Assembly (NCBI GenBank): GCA_050084515.1
Contig: CM114275.1
Location: 6,014,001 to 6,078,000 of the forward strand
From: Blasia pusilla
Taxonomy: Eukaryota > Marchantiophyta > Marchantiopsida > Blasiales
Length of the DNA: 64,000 nucleotides
Direction: 5' to 3'
Both the position numbers and the translations under genes were made by a program. How positions within the stretch are numbered: the first letter of the stretch is position 1; every line of letters begins with the position of its first letter. Below are positions 52,201 through 62,108 of this stretch, in pieces. Below the pieces are notes generated by a model that worked only from the letters and a program-made list of their open reading frames with translations, did no database searches and was not told the origin of the DNA.

Positions 52201-52460
52201 GTCTCGAAGAGACCTATAATCTTGCCCTGGTGGGACCTCAACCACTCCCATGCCTCGGGAAAGGCGATGATGCGGGAAGCAGGAGAGCATCCATGGTCGA
52301 CAAGAGGGACCACCCATCCAAATCTATCAAAGTCGGGATGTTTAGCCGCTAAGTGGTTCCGTATTCTGAGCAGTGAAGAATTCGGGACAACATGGGCATT
52401 TAGTATCCCGACTAGACCACCCACGGGTCCCCACACGGGAGCCGATGGTCGAGGCATGGA
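49275..52460 (-). mobile_element. Non-LTR retrotransposon relic, long copy
   Basis: Read on the minus strand this gives a degraded reverse-transcriptase polyprotein. In order it has GGIRPIAIGEVLLRLVSR near 51510-51485, VENAFNS at 51308-51292, GDPLGGALF near 51119-51094, and the catalytic LADDTHIVG with ADD at 51022-51014. After about 1 kb of connector comes a Cys/His segment HVQYCSESGFHVQRERHYSM near 49955-49890. A C-terminal domain follows to about 49350, with AILYCRRR and SIALQRAQ-type helices. Multiple frameshifts and stops split it, so it is inactive. No AP-endonuclease domain was recognised upstream. The clade is not assigned. Sequence up to about 52900 may be its 5' part. Confidence 0.8.
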
Positions 52461-53239
52461 TGCAACTCACCAAGAAGAGGACATGGCCCCTCCAATAAAA
52501 TCGTGCGACAATCCCCCCGTCAATACAGTCCTATCATCCCCATTCGAACGAGCGGTCCTGGCAAACCACTCTCTTCCCGTCCACGGTAATGCTCCCTCTA
52601 ACATAAACTCTCACCTACCGACATCACCTAGGACTTCTAGTCCCAACCCCCTCCCAAAAATAAACTCATGAATACGTAGAGTTGCTAAGAGTGTGAAAAG
52701 ATCATGGGCCCTTCGAGATAAAATAGATGAGAAGAAAAGTGTATGTACGGGAGGGGTAACAAATACAAACGTGAATCGAACCAGAATGAGAAGTACATAC
52801 GACAAATACGACAAACAAGAAAGGACTTGGGAAAGGAGGGGAAGGGTGGGTGAATAGAGGACGTTACCTTGGGAAATTTCTCCAAATGACAATAAGTTAA
52901 ACCCTAATATTCACATTTGGAACAAAAATAAATAAAAAGATGAATAAAAATAAAAATACTTCACGCCATGCAGCAAGGTCCGGATCAAAACGAAACTCTC
53001 GTCACGCTCTCCGTTTCGACATGTAGCACGTCTCTTTTCGTCCCTTACGCCCTCCGTCTTTCCTCCCGCCGTCCATGCCCAAAATCGCTATATATTATAC
53101 TACCGTCGCAGTAAAGGGGGATCGATTTTCGTTCCACTTGTGCGGAAGTTTGACGACCTGCGGGAAAAGCAGGTTCACGCGTTGGAAGCCCTAAAGTAGC
53201 CCTGCGAATACCACCAGGGAGAACCAGGTTACGGGTTTA
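52461..53239. other. Sequence upstream of the non-LTR relic
   Basis: A minus-strand frame at 52892-52611 is hydrophobic and could be decayed 5' leader of the retroelement. The rest, to 53239, has no recognised feature. Confidence 0.3.
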
Positions 53240-53280
53240 GGAGAGATTTCAACCGGGACCTGCCCGGTTGAAATCTCTCC
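53240..53280. repeat. Perfect 18-bp palindrome, 5-nt loop
   Basis: Arms 53240-53257 and 53263-53280 are perfect complements around acctg. Confidence 0.9.
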
Positions 53281-54372
53281 CACTGCCCGTTCCATTTCTG
53301 GTACTAGTACCGAAAAACTGATACTAGTACTCAAATATTCTTGTACACGTGAGAGAGATAACACGATTTAAATTCGTCTTCTTTTAATAATATAATATAT
53401 AGATGCCGGCAGAAATAATATACGGTCCGTTTAGGAACAATTTAGGAACAATTTCAAAACTTTCCGTCTACGTTTATAAATACTTAAAATACTGGTTCCC
53501 AGGGAAAAAACAGCCCTAACTCGGTTCGTCCTACGGGGACTCCTTAGGGGGCTCTAGTTCGTCGTATTGCAACATCCTCGATTTTATATAAAAAAGAAAA
53601 TTAAAGAAAAGGCCACATGACCATTTTTGAGCCGCCCCTCATTGCACCTTTTGAGAATGCGTCCCAAAGGGAGAAAGAAAGTCAAAAGCTATATGTGCAC
53701 AGCTAGCGTTTCCAAAATAGACTAGAGACAACGATTGAAAAATGAAAATTGTTAACATTTTCCTCAGCTATCAATAATAAGTAGTCGGTAAGTAACAAAC
53801 ATAAGTAGTTAGTCATCTCATTATTCTCATAAAATTTCCTCTTCACGTGGTTGTTTACCGTTAAAGTGGCTTACAAATAAGAGAAATAATTATCATTTTA
53901 TTTTATTTTATTACGTATATTAAAAATATTGGTTGAAATAAAACCAGAGCTGCATTAGGCATAGAAATAATAGGAGAAATAATTTTCTTCGAAAGAAAAT
54001 TATCTTAATTCCTTAGTAGTAGAGATAAATGGTCTCTCCGGGAGTCCCAGCCATGAAAAAAAAATTGATATGTATTTCCTGTTAAGTAAAACAAGCCTAG
54101 TCACTTACTTTAGCATAATGGAAGGCAGAACTAGCAACGTAGACTGCACTCTCGCGACTACTCAATGCTGTCCCGGAGTTCGGGACACTTCCAGACTCCG
54201 AGATCAACCATAAACGGACCATCAGGCGCACTCCAACTTTCGGGGTCGGCTTTGCGCCACTTTATTGGGGTGACTGAGTCGAGATGTATCCTCACGGCAC
54301 CTTCCGGGGGAAGTTTGCAAGTCGAATTGCAAAAAAGAGGGAGTTGGCGGATCAATGCGACCTGGATCGGGA
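53281..54372. other. AT-rich non-coding DNA
   Basis: No gene or element end recognised. A short tandem tttaggaacaa duplication lies near 53430-53455. Confidence 0.35.
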
Positions 54373-54451
54373 GCGGAACACCTCGCCGGTGCAGAAAGCG
54401 GGGAGACACAGTTTGTGTCTCCCCGCTTTCTGCACCGGGAAGGTGTTCCGC
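54373..54451. repeat. 38-bp-arm palindrome, 3-nt loop
   Basis: Arms 54373-54410 and 54414-54451 differ at two positions around the loop gtt. Open frames of about 130 codons overlap it on both strands (54165-54590 plus, 54547-54158 minus). Because of the symmetry they encode partly the same peptide. Neither shows a known domain. Confidence 0.9.
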
Positions 54452-55040
54452 ACTGCACGAGTGTTCCAAAGCAGGAGGAAACCTTGTGATGGCCCACTTT
54501 GCGCATCTGTCGGCGGAGGGTGGAGCCGTGGCCCGCGAACAATTCAACTCGCTGAATTTTGAAGAGCTGATGGAAATCTGTCACCCGTAAAGGAGTCGTA
54601 GTTCGCACGCTTTCATGTGTGATTCATCGCACGCTTTCGTCGAAAAACTGTCGCAGCTCTGGTTCTAGAAAGTGGAATTCTTCCGGGAGTTACCAAACTT
54701 CGCATTCGATCTGACTGCGTTTTCAAGCTCGATCGGCCTACCCATTTCGAACGAGCGTGCGTTGGTTGAGCGAGGAAGCGGCGCTCATGACGTTCTTTGA
54801 CTCGCTGGTACGCTGGTATCTGATATGTGCGTGTTTCCGAAAGAAATTTCCTTCATGACTTCATCCCCAGAGGCCGAGCTCTGGATGCATGTGGGGCCGG
54901 CTCACTAGTCCCGAAAACGACCCAAAGGCTCCATGGGTCCTGTAACCATAGATCGTTTTGTATGAGCATCAACCACCGAATTCCCCTGAGTTGCCGTCGT
55001 GCACGTGTAAATTGAATGGGATCCATGGCTATCCTTCTGT

Positions 55041-55448
55041 GTGTATATACATGTAGATACACAGAAGCAAGCATTGAATCGGATAGATACTTATTACGTA
55101 GATTCACCTCCTCCATCCGTTAAGTTAGAGGGAACTAAGTTAAGACGCGAATCAGTTCCCGTGTTCTGCAGAGACTGCATCCGGAAACGAAATTCGTTCC
55201 AAGTTAGACGTTTTGAAACTAAATTCGAAAATCTCAGTCGCTTATTGGTCATTTCGTGCGCCAAAACATTCCAAAGACAAGTGATAGACAGATTACAGCT
55301 GCCCACAGTGTTCCCTATACGTCAACTCCGGTCTTTGTCAGATCCGGATCCCCAATGGAATAAAATGAAGAAACACTTGCGAAATTCTCGAGTGTTGAAA
55401 TATTTTCTTGCCGATTCTCAACATTACCATAGGCGGTCCCTGATTTAG
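55041..55448 (+). other. Open frame of 135 codons, unidentified
   Basis: The frame is fairly basic and includes NLSRLLVISCAKTFQRQVID. It has an ATG and stop but no recognised domain or splice context. It could be a fragment of a lost gene or chance. Confidence 0.2.
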
Positions 55449-56514
55449 GTGTAGATGGGTGTTCGTTCTCCTTCCGTATAAAAAGAAGTAAAGATGTCTT
55501 CACTCTACCGAATACATCTTTACTCTACTCTACGTACATCCATTGCGGCGACAGGGTTTGATTATGTTGGATTAATAGTATGCGTGACCGAATTTCCGCC
55601 GACTTTGGACACGAAATCGCTCGCCGTCTCTAGATCCAGCTAGGTATACAGTGTGCTGTAAACGAACTAAGCGCGTCTTGTTTTTACCGATTTCGGACTC
55701 GAAATCGCCATGTCGATCTCAAGGCTTGCATTCCGCACTCTTTGACGGGTGAGTCGGTCCGGACATCCCACCGAGCTGCGATTCTAAGGCCGTTCTCTCT
55801 CTTTAGGACCATAACAAACCACAAAATTGCCAAATGAACGTCATCAGGAAATTACCTGCGCGTGGATAGAAAACAGCCCGATTCAGTTGTCTTGTGGGAA
55901 GTCACTGACGTTCGTGCATGGATGTATCTAGATTCTAGAACCGACATCATCCTCGTCGACGTGACGGATCCTAGTCAGCGTGTCAACGTAATTCGCCGAC
56001 TGGAGTTGACTATTGTATGCTAAGATGCTTGACTAGATTCGGGTGGGAGGCAACGGATTCGACAAACTGTCCGCTCGTCGGCTGCCTGAGGGTGTTCACC
56101 CGGCTGGGCAAGTGGAGCACCAAGTGTTCCGCTTCCGACCGGACGTGTTCTTTTTTCAAAAAGAATTCCGGTTTGGTGATATATTTTGTCTTCCTATATC
56201 AACCGGTTCTTGTTGAGTGTGACTTCCAAATTCCACGTTTGGAAGTACCAATGAAAACTTGCATTTCCCGACCGCGTGAGCTGAGGCCTGGGCCTACAAG
56301 AAGAAAAAGGAAATGGGGAGCTTTACAAGTTTACAAAGTTGGGGTCACTTAAGACTTTGCATGCCGGTGACTCTCGCGGAGTCGCGGCGTTTCTACAGTT
56401 TTTGCCCCACCTTTTCTATTAAAGTTTATATTCATGCCCGTACGAAACGTAGGGGTTTGACACCCCTGCCAGTGTCTCTCCGAACTTTCTCCGTGACGTA
56501 GATGTAACCTGAGC

Positions 56515-56715
56515 CAGGGTCCGGGGAGTTTTTTCGTGATAACCGGTGCATTTCCGGTCTCTACAAACCCGGTACATATCTGGTCTCTACAAACCCGAGC
56601 GGCAATTTTCGAAGTTTTCTTCCTAAACAGGACACCTTCCCTGAACCTTTTGGCCGGGAATTCTCAGATTCTACCGGCCAGCTCAACCAGTAACCTCGGT
56701 TCTCCCCGGGCATTG
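56515..56715. mobile_element. hAT-type MITE, copy 1
   Basis: It begins CAGGGTCCGGGGAG and ends CTCCCCGGGCATTG, inverted termini of about 14 bp in the style of hAT elements. The 8-bp flanks acctgagc and ctttgagc agree at five positions, so the target duplication has decayed or is uncertain. A block of about 30 bp with ggtctctacaaaccc is duplicated inside. It has no coding capacity. Confidence 0.75.
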
Positions 56716-56816
56716 CTTTGAGCGATCTGCCGACAGCGGCCTAGGGACGTTAGCTGGAATCCTCGGACACGAGAGGACACAAAAGTTGACAAAAGTCACG
56801 AAACCCACACTAAGAC

Positions 56817-56826
56817 CTATAAATAG
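56817..56826 (+). promoter_or_regulatory. TATA-box-like site
   Basis: The sequence ctataaatag fits the plant TATA consensus. It lies between two hAT MITEs, and no gene is recognised downstream, so its use is doubtful. Confidence 0.2.
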
Positions 56827-56926
56827 TGCTTCCACGTCGGATGAACCCGACACCCTCCTTTGACTTTCTAGATATGGGAAAACAAAAGCGGTAATGGCTG
56901 CCCGCTTCCCATTCTTCCCATCGGAC

Positions 56927-57140
56927 CAGGGTCCGAGGAGTTTTCTAGTGACAACCGGTACAATTCCGGTCTCTACAAAACCGAACATTTTCGAAGTTTT
57001 CTTCATTCCAGCCGGCCAAACAGATACGAATAATACAAAGGACACCTCCCTGAACCCTCTGCTTTTGGCCGGTAAGTGACGACCTGAATCGGAAATTCTC
57101 AAATTCTTCCGGCCAGCGTAACATGTCTCCCCGGACATAA
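56927..57140. mobile_element. hAT-type MITE, copy 2
   Basis: It begins CAGGGTCCGAGGAG and follows the family through accggt, ggtctctacaaaa, gatacgaat, ttttggccggtaagtgac and ccggccagc. It ends near ctccccggacat. The right terminus is diverged and no target duplication is visible. Confidence 0.7.
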
Positions 57141-58486
57141 AAAACCGGCCGGCTAAAAGTCCCCCATTGGAATTTGGAATGGACGGCGAGGTAAACAAGA
57201 CTGGAAGTCCAACGAAGTAGAGAAATGGGCTAATTTCCTTCGACGGGGAAAGTGACTAAGCCGCTTTAGAAGCTTAAATACGAAATCCCTGCGGACTACT
57301 CATCGACATTGAGATCGTTCATGTAGACGTATTTCAACGTCTTTGTTTTAATACATATTTGAAGTTTGCAGGGTGTATCCAAGACAGGTACCAAGAATCT
57401 AAAAATGGCTAATCGCTAGATTAGTTTTGTGTACGTCTGCTCTATCAGCTCTACTTTTCCTGATCGGTCGCGGTCGAGTCCGTTTCTGCAACCCAAGTTA
57501 CCAACTGTTTGAACAGTTGAACTTAGACTGAGTCATTCAAGCGCAGATCGCGTTCCCATTTATGAATTTGCTTTGGACATCCGGATCCGTACTTAAGCTC
57601 CCATCTAAAACTGGACGAGCTCGGTACGTTAGTTAATCACGTAAGGATTCCATCTTGAGCAGGAATCAGGATACGAACAAATTCAAGGATCCATTCGTGG
57701 AGAAGGGTACGGTATTCCGTAAATGGCAGTTCCGGAGTGCGAGGGCTGTCGGCGAAGCTAGCCTAATGTATTTCTCGCTTGCTCTCTACAATGCCCTGCT
57801 CCAATGAACGTTTGCCCTCCTCCCGTCACCACTGAAATTTCTGTCTGAGCCCGAATTCCTCGTCTGGGAATTGATGTCGGGGTGTGAATGGCAGTCGGAG
57901 TTCAGGATAGTTCAGGTGCATGTGTGTCTCAAGCAACTAGTCGCACTTGCTTGACGGTGGCAAAAAGAGATCTTCGTCAAAATGCATATGCTGGCTTATG
58001 GATTCGTAGATGGGTCGAATGTAGTTCAGATTTGCATGCAGGGAATGTAACTTCGTCGTCATGCAGAGATCGTCTGGAGTTGCAAGTGAATATTTCAGAG
58101 GGAAGTGCTACTGCGATCTAACATTTTCTAAAATGTGAATTCACAAAATTTCTTTCTTATGTGACTTCTGCACAAGTCCATCAGGTTGTGACCTGAGGAG
58201 CACACTACGATCTTGCGATTTATTTGGATATTAGCCTCGAGAGTGTCTTTGATTGGTTCCAGTTTGACCAGCTTCGCCGTATCAGAGTAGACGTGTTGTA
58301 CTTTGTGTGCAAACTTTGACATGAACATGATAATCTGTAGTGAGTACGACTCAGACATCCGGATGAATATGCATATGATGCATCATATCCGAGGGATAAT
58401 TTAAGAAAGGAGATTTCTGATCAATTTTGTTGTGTCCAGCTGATCAGCATAGCTGCGAGGAACTTTATGTTATGAATTTTGTGGTA

Positions 58487-58515
58487 ACTCGCTCTCTGGT
58501 CACCAGAGAGCGAGT
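58487..58515. repeat. Perfect 14-bp palindrome, 1-nt loop
   Basis: Arms 58487-58500 and 58502-58515 are perfect complements around a single c. A weaker hairpin, gtagacca/tggtctac, lies at 58584-58601. The T-run after the first hairpin mimics a bacterial terminator, but this is nuclear DNA. Confidence 0.85.
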
Positions 58516-59168
58516 GCTTTTATTCTCATGGTGCTCTGATCTCTAAGAACTCAATTTGCATGCCCAGCAAACTTACTTTGATCGTAGACCACTTGGTCTA
58601 CAATCGCCATAGTCTCAATCCACAATTTTCAGGGTGATTGTTGCTATAGTGCAATGAGATTCTGGCCCATAGAGCAGCAGATTCCAAAGTTTTTTTTCCC
58701 TTCCTCCCTTTCTGATGAAGGACCATCTCTCGTGAAGGGGGAATTCAAGGCTCCTGATCTTGGTAGGAGGGGGAGAAGATCTTTATAGCGTACAATGGGT
58801 GGTGCATACACGGTCAGAATTCCCACTCCCAAATGTGCGCAAAAGAGTGCATTGTCCCACAACACACAGACACAGACAAAGGTTTAGTTAAACTGAATGA
58901 AGAAATCACGAACAACGAGCTACCCCTTCTTCGATCGGCTGAGAAAGGAATCCGGAATAACGTGAATCCCTTCATACATTCTTGCACAGGCGAATTTCGC
59001 TGTCATCCATCTGTATATGTTCAAAAGTTGGCCTGGAAGGGTACTTTGGATAAATCAGGTACAATTCATGATTCCTGACGAACAGTGTCCAGTTTTTCGC
59101 TTGTATGCCACTACTTCTATCACCAGGTCGAACAATGGGATGTTTTATGTTCACTGACCTAAGACATT

Positions 59169-59254
59169 GTTGCTTCCGCTCTGGATTACAAGCCGTTCCT
59201 CAAGGAATCCTTTCTCACCGGGAGGAATGGCTTATAATCCAGAGCGGCAGCAAC
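59169..59254. repeat. 33-bp-arm inverted repeat, 20-nt spacer
   Basis: Arms 59169-59201 and 59222-59254 are complementary with three mismatches. Open frames through the region (59167-59667) show no known domain. Confidence 0.9.
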
Positions 59255-59638
59255 GACTCCATGCGAAAGCGAAAACCTCGAACAGCGAATCATGGAATTT
59301 GAACGTACGATCACGTTCTGGAATCGATGGTCGTGATATATTTACCGCGGGTCCTCTGCATTCGAATTCGACCTATTTGGATGGGCTTCCACCACTCTGC
59401 TCTCAGCTCCATACCTTCGACGGCATTCGAACGGGTTCTCGAGGCTCTTGTGAAAGTAAATCGAATGTCATGGACCGTTGCTGCGAGAGACCGCGAGCGA
59501 ATTTGCCAATGCTCACTGTCGCGAGTTTCGCGCCACCAGTTCTCCTTCCACGTGTCTGGAATGGTCGATTTGTCTCGCGTGTGGTGCGGTGGTGGCTCCA
59601 GACAAAGGCCCTTCGGCCTTTCCCGCCCTGCTTAACTG

Positions 59639-59827
59639 CAGAGGCAGAGTCCGGGAGTTTTTCGTGACAACCGGTCTCTACAAATCCGACGGAAAGTTTC
59701 GAAGTTTTCTTCTTTCCACCTTCCTCGAACCTTCGGTTTTTGGCCGGTAAGTGACGACCTGAATCGGAAATTCTCAGATTCTTCCGGCCAGCTCAACAGG
59801 TAACCCCGGTTCTCCCCCCGGACATTG
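59639..59827. mobile_element. hAT-type MITE, copy 3, with perfect 8-bp TSD
   Basis: A perfect 8-bp target duplication, cttaactg, flanks it at 59631-59638 and 59828-59835. The left end reads CAGAGGCAGAGTCCGGGAG, with a 6-bp near-duplication of the terminus. The right end is CTCCCCCCGGACATTG. Internal blocks match the other copies, including gtaagtgacgacctgaatcg. It is 189 bp and non-coding. Confidence 0.88.
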
Positions 59828-60538
59828 CTTAACTGTTGTGCTGGGGTCACGTAGTCGTCATGGTCTAGCTTTCTGGGGACATGAGTATTTATTTAACTCA
59901 TTGACTGCAATTGACCAACCAATGAATGCTGAGGGTGAACTGCCGCGGACAGTTCTTCTTCGGTACAGTGCTAGAGACGTGCCTTCCAAATTGGTGGCGA
60001 CTACGTCGAAATCTCGAGAGTCCAGGACTCCAGGTCCGGGTAGAGTTTCCCCGGGAACCAACAAGCGGGTTAACCCACGTGTCAGCTTTTAAGAAGAAGG
60101 TTAAATTCTGAAGTGGGATTAGTTTTGTTTCTCCAGTTATTTTCTGAATATTCGAATTGTTTAAACCGGTGCATTTTGACAATTAGAAGGGCTCCTGGGT
60201 AGATTCCCGGCGGCCAGGGAATCTAACCGGTTAGAAAGAAAATTCTCCTTCTCCTATGTCCACTCCTTTTGTTTGTGTCCACTTTGTGGAACACAAATTG
60301 TTTCACAAGAAGGATGGGGTCAGAGAAACCTACTAGTCCTCGCAAGACTTTCTTTTTGTTGGTACCGGTGCTTTTAAGATCCCTTATTGTTAAGGGGATG
60401 TTATCTAAAAATAATTAAATTAAGGGAACGGGCATGTTCTAGTTGCTATTACTTAAAGTTTGATACTCAAATACCCACCTAGATTCAAAGTTGGATATCT
60501 TCGCATGCACTTCTTGTAAAAATTGAACCTTGCAAGCC

Positions 60539-60573
60539 AATCTAGCGCTCCATATTTTATGGAGTGCTAGATT
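60539..60573. repeat. 16-bp-arm palindrome, 3-nt loop
   Basis: Arms 60539-60554 and 60558-60573 pair with one mismatch around ttt, just beside the insertion point of the truncated retroelement. Confidence 0.85.
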
Positions 60574-60602
60574 GAAGGTTTTTGTCCGGAGTCAAACTCA
60601 AG

Positions 60603-61095
60603 AAAAAGATGCACTTCGATAAAAACGAGTGATGGAAAACCCATCGGAAGTACAAAAGAGGGGGACTCAAAGAGTTAAAACCTGAAGGCCACAACAAGAC
60701 CAGAAAAGGAAGAAGGGGGCATTTCCCCCCCTAACGACGAAACTCACCAACAGCAGAGACAATATCAATAACAACAAGAGAGCTATGACTACTACTAAGT
60801 GGGCCTCTAGCGCCGGCGTCTCCCACAGCCTGAGCCCGCCGCAAAATCCCATTTGCCTGGGCACGCTGCAACGCTATGGAGACCCGCTGCCTACAATACA
60901 GAATCGCAGTAACTAAGGACAACCCATTTCTCGAGTGGAGATGATGGGCGCAGTCCGTAAGGACCGAGTCGAACCTCTCCCCCATAGCCCCATACATCTC
61001 TATGGCCAGGGGGATGAAGATGTGTCCCTCGTGTAGTCGACTGTAGATATGTGTCTTCTTCACCGCCGCCGTCGCTCCTTAGTAGCATTCGCCCG
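60603..61095 (-). mobile_element. Non-LTR retrotransposon, 5'-truncated copy with 10-bp TSD
   Basis: This is closely similar to 49280-49769, the 3' end of the long copy, in the same minus orientation. The direct repeat caaactcaag at 60593-60602 and 61096-61105 is a target-site duplication. Homology stops at the upstream edge because the insertion is 5'-truncated. The minus frame 61063-60731 is still open over about 110 codons, unlike in the long copy. It shows the family C-terminus: GHIFIPLAIEMYGAMGERFD, then TAILYCRQRVSIALQRAQAN. The tail reads gtgcatcttttt, so there is no long poly(A). Confidence 0.88.
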
Positions 61096-61434
61096 CAAAC
61101 TCAAGTGGACGGTATACTTAAAAGGTATTTAAACGGTTCCGTATGGGTATTCTGGATCCTAAATCACCCGTCATGATGTAAGGAAAATGACATGGACAGC
61201 ACATCGAACATGAGGGAGATCATCACATTGGCACACGTGTTATGACCAACTTGTGCGTACTGGCATAGTTAACGAAGGCGCCTCCGTCCATCCATGATCC
61301 GCTCCGTTCGTCCGACTGCCGTCGCGTGCTCCGAGCCTGAATAGTCTAAGCCGCCGACCCGCCTGCAGCTAGCCGCTACTCTACATCGTAATGAATGAGT
61401 TTCCTTCACCATCTATGGCTTTCGGTTTCTAAGA

Positions 61435-61446
61435 CTATATATACAC
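61435..61446 (+). promoter_or_regulatory. TATA-box-like site
   Basis: The sequence ctatatatacac lies in moderately GC-rich DNA. No clear plus-strand gene follows, so this is weak. Confidence 0.15.
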
Positions 61447-61499
61447 TGACTGCTCATTGCCGGGAACACCCCCTCAGTCGTCGGGATCCCAGTCGGCTT

Positions 61500-62108
61500 C
61501 TATTGCCGTCCGGTCAGAAGTTGCAGAACACTTAACCCCGGTTCTATGCGGGGGCGACCGAGTCGCACTTTGCCCACACACGAAGAATTAAAGGCTACGT
61601 CAGATTCGAGCGATGAAGTTGACGGAGGATATACACTACTTTGTTTACAATGGAATGAATGTATGATAACGACCAGTCTCCCGTCAGCTTGAACTTGAAG
61701 CAGGGTCCGGGGAGTTTTTTCGTGACAACCGGTACATTTCCGGTCTCTACAAACCCGAGCGGCAATTTTCAAAGTTTCCAGCCGGCTAAACAGATACGAA
61801 TACGAAGGACACCGTCCCTGAGCCCTCGGTTTTTGGCCGGTAACTGACGACCTGATTCGGCAATTCTCAAATTCTACCGGCCAGCTCAACACGTAACGCC
61901 GGTTCTCCCCGGACGTTGACTTGAAGCCTTGAACACTGATGGCGGATTGCTTCAAGAATGACGCGATGCGTTGACGTACACGCACGTTGATGTGCCCATC
62001 TATTTCCGACCGGTTGGCCGCAAGGCCGCATATGTCAAGGTGCTTCACATTTGGAAACCCGATGTCTAGAAAATTCGAGATGTTGAGTGGTCTTGTGTTA
62101 TCAAGCAT
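61500..62108 (-). pseudogene. Leucine-rich-like gene fragment fused to a hAT MITE
   Basis: The minus-strand frame starts with LNISNFLDIGFPNVKHLDIC and GLAANRSEIDG, which resemble a leucine-rich repeat, as in F-box/LRR proteins. Before the ATG the same strand reads RDLFSHPNIHPILD-like sequence. At residue 63 or so the frame enters the hAT MITE (61918-61701), reads straight through it, and ends at 61500. The tail is therefore transposon-derived. I infer a gene fragment disrupted by the MITE. No splice sites or promoter were confirmed. Confidence 0.35.
61701..61918. mobile_element. hAT-type MITE, copy 4, with perfect 8-bp TSD
   Basis: A perfect 8-bp target duplication, acttgaag, lies at 61693-61700 and 61919-61926. 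The termini are CAGGGTCCGGGGAG and CTCCCCGGACGTTG, 14-bp inverted repeats with two mismatches. It is 218 bp and non-coding. An 8-bp duplication plus CA-starting termini is the hAT hallmark. Confidence 0.92.

Noticed and set aside
54158-54608. Several 92-141 codon frames on both strands
   Set aside because: They overlap a long palindrome that keeps both strands open, and show no known protein.
58487-58520. Rho-independent terminator-like hairpin followed by T residues
   Set aside because: The window is plant nuclear DNA with spliceosomal introns, so a bacterial terminator has no meaning here.
59167-59667. 166-codon plus-strand frame
   Set aside because: It begins in a 33-bp-arm inverted repeat and runs into a hAT MITE, with competing frames and no domain.
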